A stretch of 64,000 bases of DNA from the NCBI GenBank assembly GCA_024072375.1, contig CP099617.1:1840001-1904000 (forward strand). Reading direction: 5' to 3'. How positions within the stretch are numbered: the first letter of the stretch is position 1; the number at the start of each line of letters is the position of its first letter. The translations under genes and the position numbers were made by a program. Shown here piece after piece: positions 1 to 8,603 of the stretch. The notes below the pieces were generated by a model. That model was given only the letters and a program-made list of their open reading frames with translations, was not told the origin of the DNA and searched no databases. The stretch comes from Sphingomonadaceae bacterium OTU29LAMAA1 (GTDB lineage Bacteria > Pseudomonadota > Alphaproteobacteria > Sphingomonadales > Sphingomonadaceae).

Positions 1-1575
1 CAGGAAGGCCAGCGGCATGGAGACGATCGCGGGCGACGAATAGGGGAAGATCGCAGCCGAATGGCCGAGGATCGTGACCCAGACCGCGGGCGACAGGATC
101 GTCAGCACGACCGCCAGCACCAGCCCCAACGTACCGCCCGCCACCACGCCTCGGGTCGTGCACCCCTTCCACAGCAGCGACAGGATCAGCACCGGGAAAT
201 TGCCCGACGCGGCGATCGCGAAGGCGAGGCTGACCATGAAGGCGACGTTCTGCTTCTCGAACACGATGCCGAGCAGGATCGCCGCCGCCGCGAGTACCAG
301 CACGGTGCGGCGCGAGACGCGCAGTTCGGCGGTGCTGTCCGCCTGCCCCTTGCGGAACACGGTGGCGTAGAGGTCGTGGCTGACCGCCGACGCTCCCGAC
401 AATGTCAGGCCGGCGACGACCGCGAGGATGGTGGCGAAGGCGACGGCGGAGATGAAGCCGAGGAACAGGTTGCCGCCGACCGCATGGGCCAGATGGATCG
501 CAGCCATGTTGCCGCCGCCGATCAACCCGCCGGCACCGTCCGCATAGCTGCTGTCGGTGGCGACTAGCACGATAGCGCCGAAACCGATGATGAAGGTGAG
601 GAGGTAGAAATAGCCGATCCACCCCGTCGCCCACAGGACGGAGGTGCGCGCAGCCTTGGCGTCCGGCACGGTGAAGAAGCGCATCAGGATATGCGGCAGG
701 CCGGCGGTGCCGAACATCAGTGCCATGCCGAACGAGATCGCCGACACCGGGTCCTTGATGAAATTGCCCGGCCCCATGATCGATGCGCCGCGCGTGGCGG
801 CTTCGGATGGGGACAGGCCGGTCGCGGCGGCGAGGCCGGTCTTCACCTGCACCGCGCGGGCGAACAGCGCCTCGGGCGAGAAGCCGAACTGCGCGAGCAC
901 CATCAGCGCCATGAAGGTGGCGCTGCCGAGCAGCAGCACCGCCTTGATGATCTGGACCCAGGTGGTCGCGGTCATGCCGCCGAACAGGACGTACAATGTC
1001 ATCAGCACGCCGACGATGCCGACGGCATATTCGTAGCGGAGGCCGAACAGCAGCTTGATGAGCTGTCCCGCGCCGACCATCTGCGCGATCAGGTAGAACA
1101 GGACGACAACGAGCGTGCTGATCGCGGCGAAGGTTCGGACCGGCGTCTGCGCGAAGCGGAACGAGGCGACGTCGACGAAGGTGAACTTGCCGAGGTTGCG
1201 CAGGCGTTCGGCCATCAGGAACAGGATGATCGGCCAGCCGACGAGGAAGCCGATCGAATAGATCAGGCCGTCGTAGCCGTCGTTGAAAATCTGTGCCGAG
1301 ATGCCGAGGAAGCTGGCGGCGGACATATAGTCGCCGGCGATGGCGAGGCCGTTCTGGAAGCCGGTGATGCCGCCGCCCGCGGTGTAGAAGTCGGATACGG
1401 TACGCGTGCGCCGCGCCGCCCAGCGGGTAATGCCGAGCGTCAGCAGCGCGAACGCCGCGAACATGGCGATCGCAGTCCAGTTGGTCGGTTGTTGCTGCAT
1501 CTGGCCCACCACCGCGTCTGCAAGGGCGGGCGTGGCGATCAGGGCAAGCGGTGCGGCGAGCAGCCAGCGCCTCAC
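1..1575 (-). CDS. actP: Cation/acetate symporter (SSS family), 3' end outside window
   Basis: Sodium:solute symporter of the ActP type, predicted to take up acetate or another short monocarboxylate across the inner membrane. 525 codons are visible. The protein opens with a cleavable signal peptide (Arg-Arg, then a Leu/Ala core ending ALA-DA near residue 20), which is characteristic of ActP. Many hydrophobic segments follow, including the [19 protein letters not shown] region. The last visible residues ([16 protein letters not shown]) resemble the C-terminal part of E. coli ActP, so perhaps 20-50 residues are missing. The start is a GTG that overlaps the stop of the upstream DUF485 gene (GTGA), the usual translational coupling of this pair. 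The substrate is inferred from the family and the partner gene, not proven. Confidence 0.9.
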   Translation of the reverse strand, partial: MRRWLLAAPLALIATPALADAVVGQMQQQPTNWTAIAMFAAFALLTLGITRWAARRTRTVSDFYTAGGGITGFQNGLAIAGDYMSAASFLGISAQIFNDGYDGLIYSIGFLVGWPIILFLMAERLRNLGKFTFVDVASFRFAQTPVRTFAAISTLVVVLFYLIAQMVGAGQLIKLLFGLRYEYAVGIVGVLMTLYVLFGGMTATTWVQIIKAVLLLGSATFMALMVLAQFGFSPEALFARAVQVKTGLAAATGLSPSEAATRGASIMGPGNFIKDPVSAISFGMALMFGTAGLPHILMRFFTVPDAKAARTSVLWATGWIGYFYLLTFIIGFGAIVLVATDSSYADGAGGLIGGGNMAAIHLAHAVGGNLFLGFISAVAFATILAVVAGLTLSGASAVSHDLYATVFRKGQADSTAELRVSRRTVLVLAAAAILLGIVFEKQNVAFMVSLAFAIAASGNFPVLILSLLWKGCTTRGVVAGGTLGLVLAVVLTILSPAVWVTILGHSAAIFPYSSPAIVSMPLAFL

Positions 1576-1883
1576 GGGCGGTAATCCGCGACAAGGGCGG
1601 CGAGCGCGGCGTCGTAATCGCGGTTGGCGCGCGCGACGTAGAGGCCGGTCAGCAGGATCGCGAGCAGGATGATCGCGAAGCCGATCAGGATGCCGAGCGA
1701 GGTGACGCCGCCGGCGACGATCGGCTGCGCGAGGAACGCCTTGTCGAAGGCGATGAGCAGGACGAAGCCGAAATAGGCGGCGAGCATGATGCCAGACAGC
1801 AGCCAACCGAAGCGGCTGCGCGTGCCGGTCAGCGCGATATAGCGCGGATCGTCGGCGATCCGGGTCAGTTGCTCTTCGGTCAT
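1572..1883 (-). CDS. yjcH: DUF485 membrane protein, partner of the acetate symporter
   Basis: Protein of 103 residues with two transmembrane segments (about residues 25-47 and 56-84), typical in size and layout of the YjcH/DUF485 family normally encoded directly upstream of actP. Its molecular role is not established; it is thought to assist the symporter. The ATG lies at 1883 and its TGA overlaps the GTG start of the symporter, so the two are almost certainly one transcript. A 5' region of about 270 bp separates it from the divergent lyase gene. Confidence 0.88.
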   Translation of the reverse strand: MTEEQLTRIADDPRYIALTGTRSRFGWLLSGIMLAAYFGFVLLIAFDKAFLAQPIVAGGVTSLGILIGFAIILLAILLTGLYVARANRDYDAALAALVADYRP

Positions 1884-2053
1884 GGTCCCCCTCCACCGAT
1901 CCTATGATCGGGTCGATAGCGGCATCATGACGGATGACGGCCGCGGCGCAACCGGAAACCTGTCGGTATATGGTCGGTGGGCAACTCGGGTTGGAGGAAC
2001 CGTGAGCCGTCATGGCGCCCTTACCCGGACGGTCGAAAGTTTACTGCGTCTTT

Positions 2054-2074
2054 CCCCTCCCTGCGAGGGAGGGG
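2054..2074. repeat. Short GC-rich palindrome in divergent intergenic region
   Basis: A 9-bp perfect inverted repeat (CCCCTCCCT / AGGGAGGGG) around a 3-nt loop, lying between the divergent DUF485 and CoA-lyase genes. It resembles the other CCTCCCC/GGGGAGG hairpins scattered through the window and is probably a member of a dispersed intergenic repeat family rather than a terminator. No T tract follows it. Confidence 0.55.
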
Positions 2075-2154
2075 AGCCAGAAGCGTCACCGCCGATCCCG
2101 CGGGGCGATCAGGTAATGGAAGCCATCGATGGCGATCCGCGTTAGTGTTGCGGG

Positions 2155-3009
2155 ATGAATGATGAGAACCAGCCCCGCCGGCGCCGCAGCGTGCTGTTCA
2201 TGCCGGCCTCCAACCCGCGCGCGATGGCAAAAGCGCGGGAGCTGGCGTGCGATGCGGTGATCCTCGATCTGGAGGATGCGGTGGCGCCGGACGCGAAGGA
2301 TGCAGCGCGCGGCTCGGCGCTGGCGGCAGCGGCGGAGGGGTTTGGCGCGCGGGACTGCGCGGTGCGGATCAATGCGCTGGACACGCCGTGGGGGCGGGCA
2401 GATGCGGCCGCAGTGGCGACCGTGCGCGGCGTGGCGGCGGTGGTGGTGCCGAAGGTGGGGCGTGCGGACGACCTGCATGATGTGCGGGCGCTGCTGGGCG
2501 CGGACGGGCCGCCGATCTGGGCGATGATCGAAACGTGCGGGGCGATCTTGCGGCTGGCGGAGATCGTTGCGGCGGCGGGCGAGACGCGGACCGAACTGCT
2601 GATCGCCGGGACCAACGATCTGGCGAAGGACATGCGCTGTCGGCCGGGCGTGGCGCGGGAGCCGCTGGTCCCCGCGCTGGTGCAGCTGGTGATCGCGGGG
2701 CGGTCCGCGGGGCTGATCGTGCTGGATGGCGTATGCAACGCGATCCGCGAGCCGGAGCGGTTCTCGGCGGAATGCGCGCAGGGGGCAATGCTGGGTTTCG
2801 ACGGAAAGACGCTGATCCATCCGGGGCAGATCGAGGGGGCGAATGCGGCGTTCGGGCCATCGGCGGAGGAGCTGGCCCGGGCGCGCGCGGTGGTGGCCGC
2901 GTTCGCTGCGCCGGGCGCGGCCGGGCTGGGAGCGATCCAGCTGGATGGCGAGATGGTGGAGCGGCTGCACCTTGCCGAGGCGGAGCGGGTGCTGGGGTTG
3001 GCCGACTAA
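2155..3009 (+). CDS. HpcH/HpaI aldolase / citrate lyase beta-type CoA-ester lyase
   Basis: 284-residue single-domain TIM-barrel protein of the CitE-like family, which cleaves or forms carbon-carbon bonds in acyl-CoA esters such as malyl-, citramalyl- or citryl-CoA. Visible family landmarks are RSVLFMPASNPRAMAKA at the N-terminus, LDLEDAV (38-43), the CoA/substrate Arg in VRIN (71), VVVPK (97-100), the metal-ligand Glu in MIET (126) and DGKTLIHPGQI near the C-terminus. The ATG at 2155 is followed directly by a basic run. There are no citrate lyase alpha or gamma subunits nearby, so a stand-alone malyl- or citramalyl-CoA lyase (or thioesterase) is more likely than a citrate lyase subunit. It diverges from the acetate-uptake pair, which fits a role in C2/C4 acid metabolism but does not prove it. 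Confidence 0.82.
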   Translation: MNDENQPRRRRSVLFMPASNPRAMAKARELACDAVILDLEDAVAPDAKDAARGSALAAAAEGFGARDCAVRINALDTPWGRADAAAVATVRGVAAVVVPKVGRADDLHDVRALLGADGPPIWAMIETCGAILRLAEIVAAAGETRTELLIAGTNDLAKDMRCRPGVAREPLVPALVQLVIAGRSAGLIVLDGVCNAIREPERFSAECAQGAMLGFDGKTLIHPGQIEGANAAFGPSAEELARARAVVAAFAAPGAAGLGAIQLDGEMVERLHLAEAERVLGLAD

Positions 3010-3010
3010 G

Positions 3011-3104
3011 CCCCTCCTCTTTGGAGGGGTTCGGGTGGAGGAGGCTGGGAGGGCTGATCTCGGTGAGACTTCCCCACCCCAACCCCTCCCCTGAAGGGGA
3101 GGGG
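3011..3104. repeat. Two GC-rich hairpins between convergent genes
   Basis: Two inverted repeats lie between the convergent lyase and kinase genes: CCCCTCC/GGAGGGG at 3011-3029, directly after the lyase stop, and CCCCTCCCC/GGGGAGGGG at 3083-3104. They could act as factor-independent stops for both genes, but no clear T tract follows. The sequence type recurs elsewhere in the window, so they may be dispersed repeats reused as terminators. Confidence 0.5.
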
Positions 3105-3117
3105 ATTATCTTGCGCT

Positions 3118-5208
3118 CTACCCTTCCAGCATCGCGGTGATACGGTCGGTGATGAGGTCCATCGCGAAGGGCTTCGTGACCAGCGCCATATTGGGATCGA
3201 GCGGGCCGCTGCCGATTACCGCATTTTCCGCATAGCCGGTGATGAACAGCACCTTCAGCGCCGGCAGCAGCGCCATCGCGGCGTCGGCGACCTGACGGCC
3301 GTTCATCTGGCCGGGCAGGCCGACGTCGGTGACGAGCAGGTCGACATGGGCGCCAGTGGCGAGCAGGCGGAGCGCGGCGGCGCCGTCGCCGGCCTCCAGC
3401 ACGGTGTGGCCGAGTTCTTCCAGTATCTCGACGACGAGCATGCGGATCGTCGGTTCGTCGTCGACGACCATGACGGTGTGGCGGCCCTCACCCGGTATCG
3501 CGACCGCCGCGGGCATGGGTGCGCGCTCCTCCACCGTGTCGCCGTAATGACGCGGCAGGTAGATGCACATGGTCGTCCCCTGCCCCAGTTCCGAATAGAT
3601 GCGGACCTGCCCGCCCGACTGGCGCGCGAAGCCGTAGATCATCGACAGGCCGAGCCCCGTCCCCTCGCCCATCGGCTTGGTGGTGTAGAAGGGGTCGAAG
3701 GCGCGCGCCTGAACCTCGGGAGTCATACCGGTGCCGGTGTCGGTGACGCAGACCGACAGATACTGGCCCGGTTCGAGGTCGCGCTCCTTCGCGGTGCGCT
3801 GATCGAGCCAGCGGTTCGCGGTTTCGATCGTGATGCTGCCGCCGTCGGGCATCGCGTCGCGCGCGTTGATGCACAGGTTGAGCAACGCGTTTTCGAGCTG
3901 GTTGGGATCGACCATCGCCGGCCATAGCCCGCCGGCGCCGACCACCTCGATGGTGATGCCGGGGCCGACGGTGCGCTGGATGAGGTCGCGCAGGCTGTCG
4001 ATCAGCCGGTTGATGTCGGTCGGCTTGGGATCGAGCGTCTGGCGGCGGGAAAAGGCGAGCAGGCGGTGGGTCAGCGCCGCCGCGCGCCGGGCGGCGCCGT
4101 GCGCGGCATTGGCGTAGCGTTCGAGCTCGCCGATCCGGCCCTGACTGATGCGGACCTGCATCATCTCGATCGCGCCGGAGATGCCGGTGAGCATGTTGTT
4201 GAAATCGTGTGCCAGCCCGCCGGTGAGCTGGCCCACCGCCTCCATCTTTTGCGCCTGACGCAAATGCGCTTCGGCGACCATCAGTTCGCGGGTGCGCGCC
4301 TCGACCTGCTGTTCGAGGCTGGCGGTAAGCGCGGCGAGTTCCTGTTCGACCCGGCGTCGTTCGACGGCGTCGCGGACGCGTTCGGCGATGTCGCGGACGA
4401 AGGCGACCTCTTCGGGCAGCCACGGCCGGGGCACGGCGTTGTTGAGGTAGAGCAAAGCGACGAAGCCGCCCTGTTCGGTGACGGGCATGTTGATGAAGGA
4501 GAGTGCGGCGAGCCCTTTCAGCCCCTCTGCCGTATCGCGCGTGCGCGGGTCGTTATAGGCGTTGTCGATCGCCACCGTCTCGCCACGCTTCAGGTCCTCG
4601 ATATACGAACCGTAATCGCGGAAGTGGAGGACGGAGGGCAGCGGTTCGATGCCGGGCGCGCACCACGGGCTTTCGGTGACGATCGTCTCCGCCTCGCGAT
4701 CGATCGTGCCGTAGCCGCAGCGGCTGACGTCGAGCATGCGGCCGAGGATTTCGACCGCGGCATGCGCGATGTGGGCCGGATCGCCGGGTTCGCGAAGGGC
4801 GTCGTTGAGCTGGACCAGCGCCTGCAGCCGCAGTTCGGCGGATTTGCGCGCGTCGATGTCGAAGCTGATACCGGGGAAGCGGATCGCGTGACCGTTCGCG
4901 TCGAACTGCGCACGGCCGCGGGCCGCAACCCAGCGGGCGCGGCCGTCGGGCTGGCACAGGCGATAGTCGCTTTCGAAGGGCCGTCCGCTCGCGAGCGCTT
5001 CGGCGATTTCCGCGCGCACGCGCGGCGCGTCGTGAGGATGCATCGCAGCAAAGAAGCTGTCAAGTGCCGCACCCTCTCGCGCCGCCGCCGGATCGACGCC
5101 ATAGAGGCGCGCGAACGCGGGATTGGCGGTGACGCGATCGGCGACCACGTCCCAGTCCCAGCTGCCGACGCTGATCGCACCGGCGGTTTGCAGGTCTTCG
5201 TCTGCCAT
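3118..5208 (-). CDS. Hybrid sensor histidine kinase (PAS-GAF-HisKA-HATPase-REC)
   Basis: 696-residue soluble signalling kinase. Domains in order are a PAS-like sensor (about 12-125), a GAF domain (about 140-285), a coiled linker, a HisKA dimerisation domain with phospho-acceptor His334 in GLAHDFNNML, a HATPase_c domain (N box NLCINARDAM, G boxes GTGMT and GEGTGLGL), and a C-terminal receiver with the DDE acidic pocket and the acceptor Asp in VTDVGLPG near residue 620. No transmembrane segment is seen, so it is probably cytosolic. HDFNN is typical of the kinase class that carries a fused receiver. ATG at 5208 is preferred; an in-frame TTG nine bases upstream (5217) is possible. The signal and any downstream output protein are unknown. 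No separate response regulator adjoins it. Confidence 0.9.
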   Translation of the reverse strand: MADEDLQTAGAISVGSWDWDVVADRVTANPAFARLYGVDPAAAREGAALDSFFAAMHPHDAPRVRAEIAEALASGRPFESDYRLCQPDGRARWVAARGRAQFDANGHAIRFPGISFDIDARKSAELRLQALVQLNDALREPGDPAHIAHAAVEILGRMLDVSRCGYGTIDREAETIVTESPWCAPGIEPLPSVLHFRDYGSYIEDLKRGETVAIDNAYNDPRTRDTAEGLKGLAALSFINMPVTEQGGFVALLYLNNAVPRPWLPEEVAFVRDIAERVRDAVERRRVEQELAALTASLEQQVEARTRELMVAEAHLRQAQKMEAVGQLTGGLAHDFNNMLTGISGAIEMMQVRISQGRIGELERYANAAHGAARRAAALTHRLLAFSRRQTLDPKPTDINRLIDSLRDLIQRTVGPGITIEVVGAGGLWPAMVDPNQLENALLNLCINARDAMPDGGSITIETANRWLDQRTAKERDLEPGQYLSVCVTDTGTGMTPEVQARAFDPFYTTKPMGEGTGLGLSMIYGFARQSGGQVRIYSELGQGTTMCIYLPRHYGDTVEERAPMPAAVAIPGEGRHTVMVVDDEPTIRMLVVEILEELGHTVLEAGDGAAALRLLATGAHVDLLVTDVGLPGQMNGRQVADAAMALLPALKVLFITGYAENAVIGSGPLDPNMALVTKPFAMDLITDRITAMLEG

Positions 5209-5235
5209 TGGCGGCAACAGTCTCTCGTGTCGGGA

Positions 5236-5478
5236 TCAGGAGGGATCGGTGGTCCGGGTGCGGGCTTCGCCGGCCGGTTCTTCCCCGGCAAGGCCGGTGT
5301 CGATCGGCGCGTTGGGCGCAGTGCCGTGCGGCACGGCGCCGGTGCTGGCGGAACGCGGGCCCAGGCCGCCGCCGCCCGGCTGCGTGTCCAGTGCCTCGTC
5401 GTTCAGGACGCCGGCCGCGGTGTCGGGGTCGCGGGGGGTCGGTCGATCGGGTGCGTTGTTCGGCTGTTCGGTCGGCAT
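5236..5478 (-). CDS. Small proline/threonine-rich protein of unknown function
   Basis: 80-residue, hydrophilic, probably disordered protein rich in Pro, Gly, Thr, Asp and Ala, with no recognised domain, signal peptide or membrane segment. The start at 5478 is chosen because AGGAGA lies six bases upstream; an in-frame ATG at 5505 lacks such a site. The gene lies between an efflux operon and the kinase on the same strand and ends 27 bases before the kinase ATG, so cotranscription with the kinase is possible. I do not recognise it, and it could be a non-functional frame. Confidence 0.55.
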   Translation of the reverse strand: MPTEQPNNAPDRPTPRDPDTAAGVLNDEALDTQPGGGGLGPRSASTGAVPHGTAPNAPIDTGLAGEEPAGEARTRTTDPS

Positions 5479-5550
5479 GGAGCTTCTCCTATGTTGGTCC
5501 GCCAACGATCCGGACAGCGGAGCGATCCTGCCCTTCCGACGAAGCGAGTG

Positions 5551-7449
5551 TCAGCGGCGCATGGCGTCGACATCCGTGCGCGACCAGCCGCCGCCCATCG
5601 CCTGATACAGCGCGACATAGGCGTTGAGCCGGTCGGCGCGCGCCTGCACCAGCGCGAGTTCGGCGGTCAGCAGGCCGCGCTGGGCGTCGAGCTGTTCGAT
5701 GTACGAGGTGTAGCCGGCGCGATAGCGGTTGCTGGCGTTGCGGAGTGCGCCGGCGAGGGCGTCGACCTGAAGCCCGAGTGCGGTCGCCTGTTCGCCCGAA
5801 CGGCGGACGCCGTCGAGCGCGTTGTCGACCTCCTGGAACGCGACGAGCGCGGTGCGGCGGTAGGCGAACGCGGCCTGATCGCGGCGGGCGGTGGCGACAT
5901 CAGTCTGGGCGCGCAGGCGGCCACCGTCGAAGATCGGCGAGAGGATGCTGGCGCCGACCGAGAAGACGCCGATCGGGTTGGACAGCGCGGTCGAGAGGGC
6001 GACGCCGGCCGATCCGGTAAGCGCGAGGTTGGGCAGCATCGCCGCGCGCGCGCTGTCGAGCGTGCGGTCGGCGGCGACGAGACTCTGTTCGGCCTGGAAG
6101 ATGTCGGGGCGGCGGCGGAGCAGGTCGGCGGGCAGGCCCTCGGGGATCGCGGGCGCGAGCAGGCGGTCGAGCGGCGCACCGCGTGGGATCGGGCCGGGAC
6201 TGGTGCCGAGCAGCAGGCTGAGCGCATTCTCCTGCCGGCTGATCGCGAGCTGTGCGGCGGGGACGAGTTGCTGGGTGGCGCGATATTCCGCCTCCGCCTG
6301 CCGCAGTTCGAGGTTTGAGGTGTAGCCGGCCTCGGCGCGGCGACGGGCGATGCGGAGCGCTTCGGTGCGGGCGGCGAGCGTTTCCTGTGCGACCGACAAA
6401 CGCAGGTCGAGCGCGCGCAGGGTGACGTAGCCGGAGGCGACGCCGCTGGCGATCGCGAGGCGGACGGTGTCGCGGGCGCCTTCGCTGGCGAGAAGCTGTG
6501 CCTGCGCGGCGCGGGTCGCCTGACGGAGGCGGCCGAACAGGTCGAGGTCGTAGCTCGCGGTGATCGCCGGCTGCGCGCCGGTCGCGTCGCTGGGGGTGCC
6601 GAGCGGACTGACCGTCTGGCCGGTGGTGGTCGGCAGGGTGCCGCCGAGCGTCGGCGTCTGCTGAGCGCGGGCGAGGCGGGCGGCGACGCGGGCCTCGTCG
6701 ATGCGGGATGCGGCGGCGGCGAGGTCGACGTTGTCGGCGAGCGCCCGGTCGATCAGGCGGGTGAGGACGGGATCGCCGAACGCGCTCCACCAGTCGGCGC
6801 GGATCGGCTGGCCGTTGCCGAGGATGGTGCGCCATTGTGGTGGCGGGATGACGGCGCTGGCGGCGGGGGGCGCCGGGCGGGGTCCGATGCAGCCGGTGAG
6901 CGCGGTGCACAGGAGGATAGTGCCAGCAACGGTGCGGAGCGGCGAGCTGCTGAAGTCCTCCCCCGCAAGGCGGAGGTGGCGCGGCCGAGCCGTGGCAGAG
7001 TGGGAGGTGAGCGGCGAAGTTCGTTGCTTGCGGAAGCGCCCCCTGCACCATTCGGCTGCGCCGAACGGTCCCCCTCCCCCGCTAAAGCGAGGGAGGACTG
7101 AGAGGGGGGGGCCGGGTCGTCCCAATTCCTCCCCCGCAAGGGGGAGGTGGCGCGGCGGAGCCGTGACGGAGGGGGAGGTGAGCGACGGAGTTCGTTGCTT
7201 GTGGAAGCGCGCCCTCCACCATTCGGCTGCGCCGAACGGTCCTCCTCCCCCGCTGAAGCGAGGGAGGAATGAGAAGCGGGTTCCGGGGCGTCCCAATTCC
7301 TCCCCCGCGAGGGGGAGGTGGCGCCGCGTAGCGGTGACGGAGGGGGAGGTAGGCGACGCATCTGGTCGCTTGCGGAAACGTCCCCTCCACCAGCTTCGCT
7401 GGTCCCCCTCCCCCGCTGCGCGAGGAAGGAATACGAAAAACAGCCGCAT
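5551..7449 (-). CDS. NodT-family outer-membrane efflux lipoprotein with repeat insertion at its 5' end
   Basis: Outer-membrane factor (TolC/NodT family) that would form the exit duct for the adjacent EmrAB-type pump. The core (about 446 residues after the lipobox Cys coded at 6889-6891) has the normal length and motifs: ADWWSAFGDP, SYDLDLFG, RRRPDI, and the SNRYRAGYTSYIEQLDAQR segment in the second half. The core is preceded in frame by a good lipoprotein signal (RTVAGTILLCTALTGC) but has no ATG, GTG or TTG just upstream. The nearest sound start is the ATG at 7449, which overlaps the stop of the HlyD gene by one base and begins MRLFFVFL. The intervening region of about 165 codons is translated from three tandem intergenic repeats. 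Read from 7449 the lipobox Cys would be residue 187, which is incompatible with a normal N-terminal signal. The gene may therefore be impaired, processed internally or started unusually. Confidence 0.75.
   Translation of the reverse strand: MRLFFVFLPRAAGEGDQRSWWRGRFRKRPDASPTSPSVTATRRHLPLAGEELGRPGTRFSFLPRFSGGGGPFGAAEWWRARFHKQRTPSLTSPSVTAPPRHLPLAGEELGRPGPPLSVLPRFSGGGGPFGAAEWCRGRFRKQRTSPLTSHSATARPRHLRLAGEDFSSSPLRTVAGTILLCTALTGCIGPRPAPPAASAVIPPPQWRTILGNGQPIRADWWSAFGDPVLTRLIDRALADNVDLAAAASRIDEARVAARLARAQQTPTLGGTLPTTTGQTVSPLGTPSDATGAQPAITASYDLDLFGRLRQATRAAQAQLLASEGARDTVRLAIASGVASGYVTLRALDLRLSVAQETLAARTEALRIARRRAEAGYTSNLELRQAEAEYRATQQLVPAAQLAISRQENALSLLLGTSPGPIPRGAPLDRLLAPAIPEGLPADLLRRRPDIFQAEQSLVAADRTLDSARAAMLPNLALTGSAGVALSTALSNPIGVFSVGASILSPIFDGGRLRAQTDVATARRDQAAFAYRRTALVAFQEVDNALDGVRRSGEQATALGLQVDALAGALRNASNRYRAGYTSYIEQLDAQRGLLTAELALVQARADRLNAYVALYQAMGGGWSRTDVDAMRR
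6956..7440. repeat. Three tandem copies of a 171-bp palindromic repeat
   Basis: Units begin at 6956, 7127 and 7298, a spacing of exactly 171 bp (57 codons). The last unit is shorter and diverged at its distal end. Each contains TCCTCCCCCGC(A/G)AGG, a GGCGC(C/G)GC...CGGTGACGG core, AGGGGGAGGT, an inner TTCGGCTGCGCCGAAC palindrome in the first two units, and a closing CCTCCCCCGCT...AGCGAGGGAGG. The two outer motifs are inverted with respect to each other. On the minus strand all units read through as open frame (repeated peptide with SPSVTA, RHLPLAGEEL and LPRFSGGGGPFG). Single related copies lie near 14100 and 24065. Confidence 0.85.
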
Positions 7450-8603
7450 CACTGCACCACCGGGCCGTCGCTGGTGTCCACCCTCGCCTGCACAGACATG
7501 CCGGGGCGGAGGCGCTGGATCAGGGCCTGGCCGGGGTCGATGCGGATGCGGACCGCTATGCGCTGCGGGACCTTGGTGAAGTTGCCGGTGGCGTTGTCGG
7601 CCTTCAGTACCGCGAACTCCGATCCGGCGGCGGGTGAGATGCGCTCGATGCGGCCGCGGAGCGTCGCGTTGGCGAGGCCATCGACGGTGAAGCTGGCGGG
7701 TTGGCCGACCGTCATGCGCGCGGTCTGGGCTTCCTTGAAATTGGCGATGACCCAGGTTTCGGGGGGAACGAGGAACATCAATTGCGAGCCGGCGGTGACG
7801 TACTGGCCGACGCGGACGCCGACTTCGCTGAGGCGGCCGCTTTCGGGTGCGCGGATGACGGTGTTGGCGAGGTCGATCTGAGCGAGGCGGCGCGCGGCTT
7901 CGGCACCAGAGACGCCGGCACGCTGACCGCCACGGCCGACCTGTACGGTGCGGATATCCTGTTGCGCGATCTGGCGGGCGGCGTTCGCCTGCTGCACCGC
8001 GGCCTGCGCCTGACGGAGCGCGGCGAGCGTCTGGTCGCGCTCGCGCTGGCTGACCGAGCCGTCGGTGACGAGGTCGTTGACGCGGTTCATGTCGGCCTGC
8101 GCGCGCATCAGCTGCGCCTCGGCGTTGGCGACGGCGGCGGTCTGCGCGGCGAGGCTGGCGGTGCGGCTGCGTTCGGATTGCTGCGCGTTGGCGAGCGTCG
8201 CCTGCTGCGCGTCGACCTGCGCGGTCGCCTGATCGACGCGCTGGCGGTAGATGCGGTCGTCGATCTGGACGAGCGGCTGGCCTGCCGTCACGTCGGCGAA
8301 ATCGCGGACGTAGACCTGCGTGACGTAGCCGGACACCTGCGGCGCGATCACCGTGGTACGGCCGCGGACATAGGCGTTGTCGGTCGATTGATAGGCGTTG
8401 GCGAAGGGCGGCAGACGCCACGCCGCGAGCACCGCGAGCACGCCGCCGATCGCCAGCGCGACGATGACGAACAGCGCGGTGCGGCTGGGCGGCTGCGGTC
8501 GCCAGCCGGAACCCGCGGGGGCGCTGGGCGGGGTGACGGGCGCGGCGGCTTGCGCTTCTTCGGTGGCGGGCGTCGGATCGACGGGGCTGCGGGTGTCGGT
8601 CAT
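7449..8603 (-). CDS. HlyD/EmrA-type membrane fusion protein of efflux pump
   Basis: 384-residue periplasmic adaptor that links an inner-membrane MFS pump to the outer-membrane factor. It has a Pro/Ala-rich cytoplasmic N-terminus, one transmembrane helix (about 43-62), a biotinyl-lipoyl-like half motif (TVIAPQVSGYVTQVYV), a long alpha-helical hairpin rich in Ala/Gln (about 110-235), the second half (VIRAPESGRLSEVGVRVGQYV) and a beta-barrel region. The ATG at 8603 overlaps the TGA of the upstream MFS gene (ATGA), which fixes the start. Its TGA overlaps the ATG that would begin the NodT gene. It is the second gene of a three-gene efflux operon. Confidence 0.9.
   Translation of the reverse strand: MTDTRSPVDPTPATEEAQAAAPVTPPSAPAGSGWRPQPPSRTALFVIVALAIGGVLAVLAAWRLPPFANAYQSTDNAYVRGRTTVIAPQVSGYVTQVYVRDFADVTAGQPLVQIDDRIYRQRVDQATAQVDAQQATLANAQQSERSRTASLAAQTAAVANAEAQLMRAQADMNRVNDLVTDGSVSQRERDQTLAALRQAQAAVQQANAARQIAQQDIRTVQVGRGGQRAGVSGAEAARRLAQIDLANTVIRAPESGRLSEVGVRVGQYVTAGSQLMFLVPPETWVIANFKEAQTARMTVGQPASFTVDGLANATLRGRIERISPAAGSEFAVLKADNATGNFTKVPQRIAVRIRIDPGQALIQRLRPGMSVQARVDTSDGPVVQ

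Noticed and set aside
4066..6318. 750-codon plus-strand frame across the kinase and NodT genes
   Set aside because: Shadow of two minus-strand genes; crosses their gene boundary and has no recognisable domain.
6956..7440. CRISPR-like array
   Set aside because: Units are long (171 bp), contiguous and with no unique spacers; they are palindromic repeats and not CRISPR.
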